A stretch of 64,000 bases of DNA, taken from JALOBO01 sp023228225. GTDB taxonomy: Bacteria; Bacillota; Clostridia; Christensenellales; UBA1242. A program made the position numbers and the translations under genes. Positions within the stretch are counted from its first letter, which is position 1, and every line of letters begins with the position of its first letter. Positions 26,552 through 36,457 of this stretch are shown piece by piece. Below the pieces are notes generated by a model. The model was not told the DNA's origin, made no database searches, and saw only the letters and a list, made by a program, of their open reading frames with translations. Location: contig JBAYMN010000001.1 of the NCBI GenBank assembly GCA_041663585.1, positions 62,001 through 126,000 on the forward strand. Direction: 5' to 3'.

Positions 26552-28165
26552 ATGAACATTTTAGAGCAGGCTTTTAAAAAGCGTTTTGATAATAAATATA
26601 CACTAATTAAACCGTTATCAGCAGTATATTCAAAAAGCACCAATGAATGCACCATAACAATGCTATATGCTGATAGTTTGGGTGATGTTTCAGAAAATGA
26701 TCGTGCAGAAATTAATAACTTTTTGCGTGATTATTTAAAAGATGAATGCACTGTCATAACTAAATTTAAGAAAAGTTATTTAGATGAATTAGTAATAATT
26801 AAACAAATTCTTGAATTTGTAAGCATTAATTTTAGTTCACTTTATCCATCTATATTACAACAAAAAATTATATCTAAAATTACTAACGAACAAGTACAAA
26901 TTAATATTTGTATTCTTAGTACATTTTTTGAAGTCGCGGTAAAAAAGGAATTAGGAAAAAATATTGAAAGATATTTTTCAACTAATTATTTTGGTAATTT
27001 TAGCGTTAATTTAGAAAACTATGAAGATACAGAATATCAACAAGCAATCTCTAAACAAAGAGATAAATTAAGGAATGAAATTATTCGCGCTTCACAAGCA
27101 GAGCCGACTGTTCAAAAAATGACTATATGTGATGTCAAATTACTGTTAGGTACTGTCATTTTAGGAATGCCTAATTACATAAAAGATATTAAACAACCTG
27201 TAAAGTATGTAATATTAGCAGGAAAAATAAGCGAACTAACTGAACGAACTCGCAAAAAAACGGTAAAGTTTAGTGAAGTATCAATAATGCAGAATATAGA
27301 AAATATTCAATCCGAAAATATAGAAACGGGCGATACTTATTTTTCATTTATCTTAAATGATGGGAGTGGTAGTTTGCATGCGGTATTTTTTCCGAATGCG
27401 GTAACGCGCGCGAAATTTAAAAAACTATCTGATGGAATAGAAATTTTGGTGGAAGGCGAAATTAGCGAATTTAACGGTAAACTTAGTATAAGAGTTAAAA
27501 ATATCAGTTACTGTAAATTGCCCGAAGTTAAGTTGGAATTAATTACATATAAACCTGTACCACAAAATTATGTTTATGTACAGCCCGAAAAAATGATTTA
27601 TACTGAACAATCTAATTTTTTAGAAAACGATAGCAATAAGCATATACCTCAATTTTTATCTAATAACGATGTAGTAGTGTTAGATGTTGAAACCACAGGG
27701 CTTAATTATGAGATAGATACCATAATAGAAATCGGCGCAGTAAAAATGATAAAAGGTGAAATTGTTGAAAGTTTTTCATCGCTTATTTATCCAGAACGAA
27801 AATTGTCTGAGGAAATTATACAAATTACCGGTATTATTGATTCAGATTTAGCGGGTAAACCGCTTATAAACCAAGTTATACCAGACTTTTTTAAATTTTG
27901 TGAAAATTGTGTAATTGTTGGACACAACCTGCCTTTTGATTATTCATTTATTGAGACAGCAGCAAAAAAAACGGGATACCATTTTGCTCACAAACAATTT
28001 GATACTTTAATACTTGCACGCACTTTTATTCGCGGATTAAAGAATTATAGATTAAAGACTATTGCCGAATATTTAAAAGTTTCACTTGATAATGCTCATA
28101 GAGCAACAAATGATGCACTTGCTACCGCACAAGTTTTTTCTAAACTTTGTGAAAATGTTAAATAA
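26552..28165 (+). CDS. PolC-derived protein with OB fold and DEDDh exonuclease, polymerase domain absent
   Basis: A 537-residue protein in the usual position of polC. Residues 1-220 resemble the PolC N-terminal domains, 225-330 an OB fold (YVILAGKISEL to ISEFNGKLSIRVK), and about 375-535 a proofreading exonuclease with DVETTG (Asp378), HNLPFDYSFI and HRATND (HxAxxD, near 514). The PHP and polymerase core of full PolC (about 1,400 residues) are missing; rimP follows within 100 bp. The exonuclease motifs are intact, so it is probably an active 3'-5' nuclease rather than a decaying gene. Confidence 0.85.
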   Translation: MNILEQAFKKRFDNKYTLIKPLSAVYSKSTNECTITMLYADSLGDVSENDRAEINNFLRDYLKDECTVITKFKKSYLDELVIIKQILEFVSINFSSLYPSILQQKIISKITNEQVQINICILSTFFEVAVKKELGKNIERYFSTNYFGNFSVNLENYEDTEYQQAISKQRDKLRNEIIRASQAEPTVQKMTICDVKLLLGTVILGMPNYIKDIKQPVKYVILAGKISELTERTRKKTVKFSEVSIMQNIENIQSENIETGDTYFSFILNDGSGSLHAVFFPNAVTRAKFKKLSDGIEILVEGEISEFNGKLSIRVKNISYCKLPEVKLELITYKPVPQNYVYVQPEKMIYTEQSNFLENDSNKHIPQFLSNNDVVVLDVETTGLNYEIDTIIEIGAVKMIKGEIVESFSSLIYPERKLSEEIIQITGIIDSDLAGKPLINQVIPDFFKFCENCVIVGHNLPFDYSFIETAAKKTGYHFAHKQFDTLILARTFIRGLKNYRLKTIAEYLKVSLDNAHRATNDALATAQVFSKLCENVK

Positions 28166-28169
28166 AAAC

Positions 28170-28198
28170 TTGCAATTTGCTAAACATAATGCTATAAT
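28170..28198 (+). promoter_or_regulatory. Sigma-A-type promoter for the rimP-nusA-infB operon
   Basis: TTGCAA (28170-28175), 17-bp spacer, TATAAT (28193-28198). Transcription would begin near 28205, just before a strong hairpin. Confidence 0.85.
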
Positions 28199-28213
28199 GT
28201 GCTAAATAGTGAG

Positions 28214-28240
28214 TTAAGAGTGGGTAAAGCCCACTCTTAA
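28214..28240 (+). promoter_or_regulatory. Leader hairpin of the rimP-nusA operon, possible NusA-dependent attenuator
   Basis: TTAAGAGTGGG (28214-28224) pairs perfectly with CCCACTCTTAA (28230-28240) around TAAAG. The tail TTGTTTG is U-rich but interrupted, the form of a weak terminator. In Bacillus subtilis NusA limits its own operon through a NusA-dependent terminator in the leader; this structure fits that role by position. Confidence 0.6.
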
Positions 28241-28261
28241 TTGTTTGAGTAGGAGGTGAAA

Positions 28262-28735
28262 GTGGCGGTAAAACGAATTGCAGATTTAATAAAGGAAGTT
28301 ACAGAAAAAGTTATACTTGACTTAGGTTATGAATTAGTTGATGTAGAATATTTAAAAAAGTTTGATGGTATGAATCTTACGCTTTACATTTATAAACCTG
28401 TTACTGAGGGCGGTATTACCATTGATGATTGCGAAAAAATTTCTAATGCCGTGGATCCTATTTTAGAAGCGCTTGATCCAACAAAGGGTGTAAGTTATAG
28501 ATTTAATGTATCTTCTATGGGACTTGACCGACCTATCAAAACTGATAAAGATTTTATGCGTGCAAAAGGAACGGAAATAGAAATTAAATTGTTTGCACCG
28601 CTTGAAAATCAAAAATTATACACGGGAATTCTTGCCGATATTACGGATACAAGCATAGTGCTTGATACTTTAAATGGCAAATTTCAAATAGATAAAGAAA
28701 AAATAGCGACGGCGTTGCCCGTTATTAAATTTTAA
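28262..28735 (+). CDS. rimP: Ribosome maturation factor RimP
   Basis: A 157-residue protein needed for 30S subunit assembly. It shows LGYELVDVEYLKK, CEKISNAVDPILE and VSSMGLDRPIKTDKDF, all typical. GTG 28262 is preferred because AGGAGG (28251-28256) precedes it; the GTG at 28256 overlaps that site. nusA follows. Confidence 0.95.
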   Translation: MAVKRIADLIKEVTEKVILDLGYELVDVEYLKKFDGMNLTLYIYKPVTEGGITIDDCEKISNAVDPILEALDPTKGVSYRFNVSSMGLDRPIKTDKDFMRAKGTEIEIKLFAPLENQKLYTGILADITDTSIVLDTLNGKFQIDKEKIATALPVIKF

Positions 28736-28752
28736 GGAGAAAAGAAAATAAA

Positions 28753-29904
28753 ATGATTAACAAAGATTTTTTTGAAGCATTAGACACATTAGAAAAACAG
28801 AAAAAAATAAGCAAAGAATATTTTATTGAGGCTTTGGAAGCAGCACTAACTTCTGCATACAAAAAGAATTTTGGTGAGGCCAAACTTGCACAAGTAAAAC
28901 TAATTCCCGAAAAATCTCAAATTAGGGTATATGCATATAAAAAGATTGTAGAAACAGTAGAAGATCCTGATAAGGAAATTGCACTAGTAGATGCACAAAT
29001 TATTAAAAAATCTTTCGCAATAGGTGATATAGTTACTGAGGAGGTTACACCAAAAGATTTTGGCAGAATTGCTGCGCAAACAGCAAAACAGGTTGTTATG
29101 CAAAGATTACGCGAAGCTGAACGGGGAATTATGCTTACCGAACTTTCAGAAAAAGAAGCGCAATTGCTTACTACAATTGTAAGACGTACCGAAGGTAAAA
29201 ATGTTTTTGTAGATATTGGAAATAATACCGAAGCAGTTATGCTTGCTTCCGAACAAATTCCTGGTGAAAAATATGTTGCTGGCGATAGAGTTAAAGTTTA
29301 TGTAAAAGACATTAAAGATAGTTATAGTGGACCTCAAATTATAGTATCACGAAGTGCACCAGAATTTGTTTGCAAATTATTTGAACTTGAAACACCCGAA
29401 ATAATGACTGGCGAAGTCATTATTAAGAGTATAGTTAGAGAAGCAGGATATCGTACCAAAATTGCTGTACACAGCGATAATGTTAATTTAGATCCGGTAG
29501 GGGCATGTGTTGGCAATAAAGGTATGCGTGTTAACGCTGTTGTGGCAGAACTTTCTGGCGAAAAAATAGATATAATTCGTTGGTCAGAAGATATATTTGA
29601 ATACATTGCACGTGCATTAAGCCCCGCAAAAGTTATTAGCGTTCAAGTAGATTATGACACAAAGGGCGCAAGAGTAATTGTGCCTGATGATAAACTTTCG
29701 CTTGCCATCGGCAAGAGTGGGCAAAATGCTAGATTAGCCGCTCGGTTAACTGGTTGGAAAATTGATGTTAAAAGTGAAAGTGTTGCTAATGCATTACAGC
29801 AAGAACCAATCGTTGCAATTGAAGATGCCGATTCTGTAAGTGCTGAAAAAGCCGATGAAATAACAGAAACAAATCTTTTTGCAGATATAGATTCAATAGA
29901 ATAA
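28753..29904 (+). CDS. nusA: Transcription termination/antitermination factor NusA
   Basis: A 383-residue NusA: RNA polymerase-binding N-terminal domain (residues 1-125), S1 domain (about 135-200), and two KH domains with VGNKGMRV and IGKSGQNARLAARLTGWKI. No C-terminal acidic repeats, as usual in Bacillota. An AGGAG overlaps the rimP stop at somewhat long spacing (13 nt). Confidence 0.97.
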   Translation: MINKDFFEALDTLEKQKKISKEYFIEALEAALTSAYKKNFGEAKLAQVKLIPEKSQIRVYAYKKIVETVEDPDKEIALVDAQIIKKSFAIGDIVTEEVTPKDFGRIAAQTAKQVVMQRLREAERGIMLTELSEKEAQLLTTIVRRTEGKNVFVDIGNNTEAVMLASEQIPGEKYVAGDRVKVYVKDIKDSYSGPQIIVSRSAPEFVCKLFELETPEIMTGEVIIKSIVREAGYRTKIAVHSDNVNLDPVGACVGNKGMRVNAVVAELSGEKIDIIRWSEDIFEYIARALSPAKVISVQVDYDTKGARVIVPDDKLSLAIGKSGQNARLAARLTGWKIDVKSESVANALQQEPIVAIEDADSVSAEKADEITETNLFADIDSIE

Positions 29905-29920
29905 TAGGGTAGGAATAAAA

Positions 29921-30211
29921 ATGTCCGAAAAAATTAAAAAAATTCCGCAAAGAATGTGCATAGTTTGTAAAAAAATGTCGGCTAAAAGTGATTTAATTAG
30001 AATTGTCCGTGATTTAGATGGAAATATAAAATTAGATAATGTAGGCAAAGTACAAGGAAGAGGAACATATATTTGTAGGAGCGATGATTGTATTAACAAA
30101 ATGCAAAAATGCAAATGTTTAAACCGAGTGTATAGTACAAATGTTAGTTCGGAAATATACCAAAATTTAATTAATGAAATGCAAAAAATAAGAGGTGGAG
30201 TAATTGAATAA
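29921..30211 (+). CDS. rnpM: RNase P modulator RnpM (YlxR)
   Basis: A 96-residue YlxR/DUF448 protein. RMCIVCKKM with two cysteines, then DLIRIVRD and GRGTYIC are the family signature. The homologue in Bacillus binds RNase P RNA and tunes its activity. TAGGAA precedes ATG 29921, and its end overlaps the infB start by eight bases. Confidence 0.93.
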   Translation: MSEKIKKIPQRMCIVCKKMSAKSDLIRIVRDLDGNIKLDNVGKVQGRGTYICRSDDCINKMQKCKCLNRVYSTNVSSEIYQNLINEMQKIRGGVIE

Positions 30212-33122
30212 TAACACAAATACAAATGAAAACAAAACTCAGCAAGGTTACAACATTGATAACCTAAAACAATTATCAACTATTAAAAGTCAAGGTACAA
30301 TTATTAATGTTCTTAATAATGTAAGACATGCTAGACAAGAAGTTGACAAGGTTTTGCGTTTGGCACAAGAAAAATATGATAATATAGTTAAAAAAGCCCA
30401 AGCGATTGAATTGGCAAATGCTTTACCAAAAACCGATGATATTGTAAAAATACAAGATGCAGAAGTAAAAATAGTTGTAAATGAAAAATCTACTGAAATT
30501 GATGTATCTAAAACTCCTGTTCAAGAAGTTTCAACTTTGCCACCTCAAAATATTGAAACTCAATCAGAGTTAATTGAAAAACCAACTGATAAAGTGTTAA
30601 CGAATAGCCAAATGACAACTGAAATTGACCCATCAAAAGCGAGCATTTCTAATCAAGATGTAAATTTGCAAGGACAAAATGAAAATAAACGACTAAATTA
30701 TGTAAATAGATCTCAAAATTCAAATTATCAAGGTAGAAATAATTATAATAAACCACAAGGTGCAGGTTACCAAGGACAAAGTCCTAATTCAAATTATCAA
30801 AGTAGACCACAGGGGACAGGTTATCAAGGACAAAATCCTAATCCAAATTATCAAAATAATAGGACTTTTCCACCAAGACCATATACTCCAAATGCAACCG
30901 GTACAACTGGTTATCAGGGCGCTAGACCACAGGGGGTAGGTTATCAAGGACAAAATCCTAATCCAAATTATCAAAATAATAGGACTTTTCCACCAAGACC
31001 ATATACTCCAAATGCAACCGGCACAACTGGTTATCAAGGTAATAGAAATACTCAAACGCGTACATTTAATGGCGATAACAGATTTTCTAAGCCACAAAAC
31101 GCAAATATTAGCCCAGTATCTAGAATTTTGGGCGACCAATCTTTTGCAATTAGTGCAGATGAATTACGCGGACCGGAACGAACTATTGGTAACAAAAAGA
31201 AGACTTCCGATAGGACACATGATTTAGAAAAGAAAACTTCAAGCAAACGTGTGTTACTTCGTATGGGTATTCTTAACGATGAAGTTGATGATGACATAAT
31301 AAGTAATCGTAGACTTCGTTCAAGCAAAAAACTTAAAGAGCATATTCAAATTATACAACCACCTGTTGAACATGCAATTATTACTACAAAAAATCTAACA
31401 GTAAAGATTTTATCCGAAAAAATAGGAAAACCAGTAGCCGAAATTATTAAAAAGTTCATGCTATTGGGTATGATGGTTACTATTAACACGGTAATAGATT
31501 TTGAAGCAGCAGAATTAATAGCTGGCGAATTTAAAATTACGCTTGAACAAAAACTTGATAAGACATTTGAAGAACAACTCAAAGATAATCAAATTGAAGA
31601 AGTTGATAAACAAGAAAAATTGCAACCTAGACCCCCAGTTGTTACTATTATGGGACATGTAGACCATGGTAAGACTTCTTTATTAGATGCAATTCGCAGT
31701 ACAAATGTTGTAGAAGGTGAATCGGGCGGTATAACACAGCATATTGGTGCTTATACAGTCAAAGTTGATGATAGAATAATAACATTTATTGATACTCCGG
31801 GTCACGAAGCATTTACTGCAATGCGTGCAAGAGGTGCAAAAGTAACTGATGTTGCTATTCTTGTTGTTGCCGCCGATGATGGTGTAATGCCACAAACTGT
31901 TGAAGCAATTAATCATATTAAATCCGCAAAGGTTCCAATGATTGTTGCAATTAATAAGATTGATAAAGCAGGTGCAGATGTCGACCGCATTAAGCAACAA
32001 TTAACTGAGCATAATCTGCTTGCTGAGGAATGGGGCGGTGATACTATTATGGTTCCTATATCTGCAAAACAACAATTAAATATTGACAAATTATTAGAAA
32101 CTATTTTGCTAGTTGCCGATGTTCAAGAACTTAAAGCAAATTATGAGCGTAAGGCATCTGGTACAATTATAGAATCAAGACTTGATAATGCAAAAGGTCC
32201 AATTGCTACAATTTTAGTGCAAAATGGCACACTTAATGTTGGCGATACGATAGTTGCTGGCTTATCTACGGGTAGAATTAGAGTATTAGAAAATGACAAA
32301 GGACAAAAAATTAAATCTGCTGGTCCTTCTACCCCCGTATCAGTTACAGGATTAGATTCTGTTCCAGTTGCAGGTGATTTTGTGTTTGCAGTAGATGAAA
32401 AAATGTCCAAACAACTAGTTGAAGAACGAAAAAATAAAGTAATGGCAGATAAAATATTGCATTCTGGCGTAGCAACTACGCTTGAAGATTTACAAAAAAA
32501 AGTTGAGGAAAGTAAACTTAAAAATATTAACATTATTATTAAAGCCGATGTTCAAGGTTCCATTGAAGCACTTAAAAATTCATTAGAAGCACTTTCTAAT
32601 CAAGAAGTAAAAGTAAATTGCATTCATTCGGCAGTTGGCAATATAACCGAAACTGATGCACTTTTGGCTAGTGCTACTGGTGCTATGATTGTTGGTTTTA
32701 ATGTTAAACCAGATAGTGGAGCAAGAGAAATTATTGAACGAGATAAAATTAAAATTAAAATTTACAACATAATTTATGAGGCAGTAGAAGATTTAAAAAT
32801 TGCCGTTCTTGGACTAAAAGAGCGAATATATCAAGAAGTGTTTATTGGAAGAGCGACTATTCGTGCTGTATTTAAAATTAGTAGCGTTGGTGTTATTGCC
32901 GGCAGTTATATCACAGATGGTAAGTTTGTACGAGGTGCAAAAGCAATAATTATGCGTGCTGGACAAAAAATTGGAGAAGGCAAAATCTTATCCCTAAAAA
33001 TACAAAAAGATGAAAAGAAAGAAGTTGCGGTTGGCTATGAATGTGGAGTTAAACTTGATAAATTTAGTGATTTTAAAGAAGATGATACCATTGAATGTTA
33101 TATAACGCAAGAAGTGTTGTAA
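30204..33122 (+). CDS. infB: Translation initiation factor IF-2
   Basis: A 972-residue IF-2. The GTPase domain starts with GHVDHGKTS near residue 484, with DTPGHEAF and NKID following, then domains II-IV with KPDSGA and the fMet-tRNA-binding end. The N-terminal 300 residues are low complexity (Asn/Gln/Pro/Tyr) with an exact 40-residue duplication. TTG 30204 follows GGTGGAG (30194-30200). It is longer than most IF-2 proteins because of the N-terminal extension. Confidence 0.96.
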   Translation: MNNNTNTNENKTQQGYNIDNLKQLSTIKSQGTIINVLNNVRHARQEVDKVLRLAQEKYDNIVKKAQAIELANALPKTDDIVKIQDAEVKIVVNEKSTEIDVSKTPVQEVSTLPPQNIETQSELIEKPTDKVLTNSQMTTEIDPSKASISNQDVNLQGQNENKRLNYVNRSQNSNYQGRNNYNKPQGAGYQGQSPNSNYQSRPQGTGYQGQNPNPNYQNNRTFPPRPYTPNATGTTGYQGARPQGVGYQGQNPNPNYQNNRTFPPRPYTPNATGTTGYQGNRNTQTRTFNGDNRFSKPQNANISPVSRILGDQSFAISADELRGPERTIGNKKKTSDRTHDLEKKTSSKRVLLRMGILNDEVDDDIISNRRLRSSKKLKEHIQIIQPPVEHAIITTKNLTVKILSEKIGKPVAEIIKKFMLLGMMVTINTVIDFEAAELIAGEFKITLEQKLDKTFEEQLKDNQIEEVDKQEKLQPRPPVVTIMGHVDHGKTSLLDAIRSTNVVEGESGGITQHIGAYTVKVDDRIITFIDTPGHEAFTAMRARGAKVTDVAILVVAADDGVMPQTVEAINHIKSAKVPMIVAINKIDKAGADVDRIKQQLTEHNLLAEEWGGDTIMVPISAKQQLNIDKLLETILLVADVQELKANYERKASGTIIESRLDNAKGPIATILVQNGTLNVGDTIVAGLSTGRIRVLENDKGQKIKSAGPSTPVSVTGLDSVPVAGDFVFAVDEKMSKQLVEERKNKVMADKILHSGVATTLEDLQKKVEESKLKNINIIIKADVQGSIEALKNSLEALSNQEVKVNCIHSAVGNITETDALLASATGAMIVGFNVKPDSGAREIIERDKIKIKIYNIIYEAVEDLKIAVLGLKERIYQEVFIGRATIRAVFKISSVGVIAGSYITDGKFVRGAKAIIMRAGQKIGEGKILSLKIQKDEKKEVAVGYECGVKLDKFSDFKEDDTIECYITQEVL
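30804..31043. repeat. Two tandem 120-bp repeats in infB
   Basis: Units 30804-30923 and 30924-31043 are nearly identical with a period of exactly 120 bp (40 codons). Each encodes a segment containing [21 protein letters not shown] and GTTGYQG. A partial related copy lies just upstream (from about 30764). The near identity points to recent duplication. Confidence 0.92.
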
Positions 33123-33153
33123 ATGATAGTTGATATTTGCAAAAGGAAAAATT

Positions 33154-33519
33154 ATGGATACTACAAGATTACAAAGATTAAACGCTGAAATTCAAAAAGA
33201 ATTAAGTGACATATTAGCAAATGATTTAAAAGACCCACGAATAAAAGGTCTTATTAGCGTTTTAAGAGTAGAAACCACAAACGATTTAAGACATGCAAAA
33301 ATATTTTTAAGTATTTATAATGATGACCAGCATAAAAAAGAAGTATTTAATACACTTTTCAAGGCCAGTGGTTATATGAGAAGTGAATTGTCAAAAAGGC
33401 TTATTGTTCGCACTGTTCCCGAACTTCATTTTGTACTTGATGACAGCATAGAATACAGTTCTAAATTAGATGAAATCTTTAATAAGATTAAAGAAAGTAA
33501 ACCAAAAGATGAGGAATAA
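33154..33519 (+). CDS. rbfA: Ribosome-binding factor A
   Basis: A 121-residue KH-fold factor for 30S maturation. RLNAEIQKELSDIL and LKDPRIKGLISVLRVE open the protein, and ELHFVLDDSIEY closes it. AAAGGAAAA precedes ATG 33154. The stop overlaps the next start in TAATG. Confidence 0.95.
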   Translation: MDTTRLQRLNAEIQKELSDILANDLKDPRIKGLISVLRVETTNDLRHAKIFLSIYNDDQHKKEVFNTLFKASGYMRSELSKRLIVRTVPELHFVLDDSIEYSSKLDEIFNKIKESKPKDEE

Positions 33520-34496
33520 TGAAAGATATTGGTGCATTATTAAATATTATCGAAAACATTAAACACGCACAAAAAATTGCAATTTGCGGACATATAAAAA
33601 CAGATGCCGATAGTTTAGGTAGCACTTCCGCTTTATACTATGCACTTTTAAAAATGAACAAAATTGTGGATATCTTTTGTGATGATATCCCTTCATTTAA
33701 CTATAATTTTATAGGCACAAGTGAAATTTTAAACAAAAATCAAAAAAACAAATATGATTTGTTTATAGTTATTGACACAGCCACTGCTGACCGACTTGGT
33801 ATTTATACAAAATTAATATATAAATCGGCTGTAATAATTAATATTGACCACCATAGTGGTAATGCTAAGTTTGGAAATATTAACTATATTGATAGTGATG
33901 TGTCTAGTGCAGGGGAAATAATTTTTGAATTGATAAAATTATTAGGTGTTGAGATTGATGCAAAAATAGCCACTGCAATTTATGCCGCTATTTCAGGCGA
34001 TACAGGCTGTTTTACATTTGATAATACCAAACCTGAAACTTATTATGTTGCCGGCGACTTGCTTAAATTAGGTGCAAATATGAAAATTGTAAATTTTTAT
34101 TTATTTAAACGTAATACAAAAAACAGACTTAAATTGATTTCTAAAATGTATAACTCATTTATGTATTTTGAAAATGATAAAATTATTATTATTCCTGTAT
34201 TTTTTAAGGACTTAGAAGAAACTGGCTGTTCGGTTTATGATACTCATACAATCGTTTCGCACGGATTATCAATTGATAGTGCAGAGATATCTGTAATGAT
34301 TACCGAAGAAAAACCTAATAAATATACAGTAAGTTTAAGAAGTAAAGATAAAGCAGACTCAAATAAAATTGCCATGCATTTTGGCGGTGGCGGACACGCA
34401 AAAGCAGCAGGATTTAATATAAGCGGTGATTATAATACAATTTTTAATCAAATACTTACAGAATGCAAAAATGAACTGGAATTTATTAAATTTTAA
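33519..34496 (+). CDS. nrnA: DHH/DHHA1 phosphoesterase (NrnA family)
   Basis: A 325-residue bifunctional nanoRNase/pAp phosphatase. GHIKTDADSLGS supplies the first metal Asp pair, DTATADRLG the second region, NIDHHSGN the DHH motif and GGGGHAKAAGF the DHHA1 motif. It overlaps rbfA by one base; the rbfA-nrnA-truB order is standard in Bacillota. Confidence 0.95.
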   Translation: MKDIGALLNIIENIKHAQKIAICGHIKTDADSLGSTSALYYALLKMNKIVDIFCDDIPSFNYNFIGTSEILNKNQKNKYDLFIVIDTATADRLGIYTKLIYKSAVIINIDHHSGNAKFGNINYIDSDVSSAGEIIFELIKLLGVEIDAKIATAIYAAISGDTGCFTFDNTKPETYYVAGDLLKLGANMKIVNFYLFKRNTKNRLKLISKMYNSFMYFENDKIIIIPVFFKDLEETGCSVYDTHTIVSHGLSIDSAEISVMITEEKPNKYTVSLRSKDKADSNKIAMHFGGGGHAKAAGFNISGDYNTIFNQILTECKNELEFIKF

Positions 34497-34592
34497 AATA
34501 TTTATAACAAGATAATAATATTTAATAATTAAAATATTATTTAATTAATTATTTATTTATATTTAATTATTATTTATTTAATAGGAAAAAAT

Positions 34593-35444
34593 ATGCACGG
34601 ATTTATTAATGTTTTAAAACCTACTGGTTGCACTTCTGCTGCTATTGTGGGCATGGTAAAAAGAACTCTTAAAGTAAAAAGTGTTGGGCATATGGGTACG
34701 CTTGACCCATATGGTACAGGCGTGCTTCCTATTGCTATTGGCAAATCTGCAAAACTTTTTAATTTGATTTCCGAAAAGCATAAGACGTATCGCGCTATAT
34801 TTAGTTTTGGTTGGCGCACCGATACTATTGACAGTGAGGGTGTAACAATTTTTGAGGGTGGCTTAATACCTACGGAAAATGATATTACCGAAAAATTAAC
34901 GGGATTTTTAGGAGATATTATGCAAGTTCCGCCTATGTATTCTGCTATAAAAATAGATGGCAAAAGAGCCTATGATTTGGCTAGGGCAGGCAAGGAATTT
35001 GAAATTTCAGCGCGCAAAGTGCATATTTACGATTTTAAATTATTAGAAAAAATTAGTGAAAAATCCTACTTATTTGAAATTGTTTGTTCAACCGGAACTT
35101 ATATTAGAAGTTTATGTTATGATCTTGCCACGAGTTTAGGAACATTTGCGGTTATGACTGCTATTATTCGTACAAAATCAGGATTATTTGATATTCAAAA
35201 TTCGGTAACGCTAGAAAAATTAAAAAATGGGAAATTTGAAATTATACCTACCGAAGATATGCTTCAAAATTTAATCAGTGTACCAGTTACAAATGAAGAA
35301 ATGGTTAAACTTGTAAATGGAATGATTTTAAACTGTAAAATAATAGGTATAAATCATGTAAAAATAATGTGTAATAATAAATTTGCTGGACTCGGCGAAT
35401 TAACTTGCGGAAAACTAAAACTTAAAATAAATTTTTTGCAATAA
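34593..35444 (+). CDS. truB: tRNA pseudouridine-55 synthase
   Basis: A 283-residue TruB. The catalytic Asp lies in GHMGTLDPYGTGVLP, and CSTGTYIRSL is the second conserved block. It makes pseudouridine 55 in the T loop of tRNAs. AGGAA precedes ATG 34593. The preceding 96 bp are almost entirely A and T. ribF, which usually follows truB, is absent. Confidence 0.95.
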   Translation: MHGFINVLKPTGCTSAAIVGMVKRTLKVKSVGHMGTLDPYGTGVLPIAIGKSAKLFNLISEKHKTYRAIFSFGWRTDTIDSEGVTIFEGGLIPTENDITEKLTGFLGDIMQVPPMYSAIKIDGKRAYDLARAGKEFEISARKVHIYDFKLLEKISEKSYLFEIVCSTGTYIRSLCYDLATSLGTFAVMTAIIRTKSGLFDIQNSVTLEKLKNGKFEIIPTEDMLQNLISVPVTNEEMVKLVNGMILNCKIIGINHVKIMCNNKFAGLGELTCGKLKLKINFLQ

Positions 35445-35470
35445 AAACTAAATTTATTTATAGTATAAAC

Positions 35471-35499
35471 TTGATTTAATACGGTAAAATGGCTATACT
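35471..35499 (+). promoter_or_regulatory. Sigma-A-type promoter for the AP-endonuclease-like gene
   Basis: TTGATT (35471-35476), 17-bp spacer, TATACT (35494-35499). A short palindrome ATACTT-AAT-AAGTAT (35495-35509) overlaps the -10 and could be an operator. Confidence 0.7.
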
Positions 35500-35533
35500 T
35501 AATAAGTATTATTAGGTTTAAATTGGAGATTTT

Positions 35534-36379
35534 ATGATAAGGTTTGGACCTGCTGGCAACAGTGAATCATTTTATAATCAAGGTTATACTCGTACAGCCG
35601 AAGCACCAAAGTGGATAAATCAAATGGGGCTTAATGCTTTTGAATATCCGTTTGTTCGTGGCGTAAATATGAGTGATGATACCGCTCTTATTTTAGCCGA
35701 ACAAGCAAAATTATATAATATAGAGTTTAGTGTGCATTCTCCATACTATGTAAACTTTGCAAGTACTAATGAGGAATTGGTATTAAAATCATTTAACTAC
35801 ATAATGCAATGTTTACACACGCTAAAAATAATGGGCGGAAAAAGAATTGTAATTCATTCTGGCTCACTTACCAAACAAATGCGTATAGATGCATATAATA
35901 ATGTTAAGAAACGATTTACCGAATTAATAGAAATGGTTTATTCAGGCGGATATGGAGATATGTTGCTTTGTCCAGAAACTATGGGACGGACATCTTATAT
36001 AGGTAGTGTTGATGAAATTGTAGAAATTTGCAAAATTGACAAATGTATTGTTCCAACTTTTGATTTTGGGCATATCAACGCTATTACAAATGGCTCACTT
36101 AAAACCAAAAATGATTTTAGAAAAGTAATTGATAAGGCTTTTGATGCAATAGGCGAACGGGCAAAAAACATGCACATACATTTTTCTAAAATTGAATATG
36201 GATTAAAAGGCGAAATTAGGCATTTAACAATGGCGGACACGATTTATGGACCAGAATTTGCACCACTTGCCGAAATTTTACACGAATATAAAATGACACC
36301 ATTTATTATTAGCGAGTCGGGCGGAACTATGGCAGAAGATGCCCTTTTACTTAAACAAATTTATGAAAGTATTAAATGA
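35534..36379 (+). CDS. Endonuclease IV-like TIM-barrel protein
   Basis: A 281-residue xylose-isomerase-like TIM barrel of the AP endonuclease 2 family. Candidate metal ligands appear in order: HSPYYVN, IHSGS, PETMGR, DFGHINA, MHIHFS and SESGG. This pattern fits Nfo-type AP endonucleases acting on abasic DNA, though related barrels include sugar isomerases. TTGGAG precedes ATG 35534. Confidence 0.8.
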   Translation: MIRFGPAGNSESFYNQGYTRTAEAPKWINQMGLNAFEYPFVRGVNMSDDTALILAEQAKLYNIEFSVHSPYYVNFASTNEELVLKSFNYIMQCLHTLKIMGGKRIVIHSGSLTKQMRIDAYNNVKKRFTELIEMVYSGGYGDMLLCPETMGRTSYIGSVDEIVEICKIDKCIVPTFDFGHINAITNGSLKTKNDFRKVIDKAFDAIGERAKNMHIHFSKIEYGLKGEIRHLTMADTIYGPEFAPLAEILHEYKMTPFIISESGGTMAEDALLLKQIYESIK

Positions 36380-36457
36380 TTATTTTTCTAGCGTAAAAAC
36401 TTAAAATTAAATTTTTACTTTCAATATATTAATTTACAAATTTAGGAGAAAATTATT

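Noticed and set aside
34497..34592. Nearly pure A/T stretch before truB.
   Set aside because: No gene, repeat unit or clear promoter can be defined; probably an ordinary AT-rich spacer.
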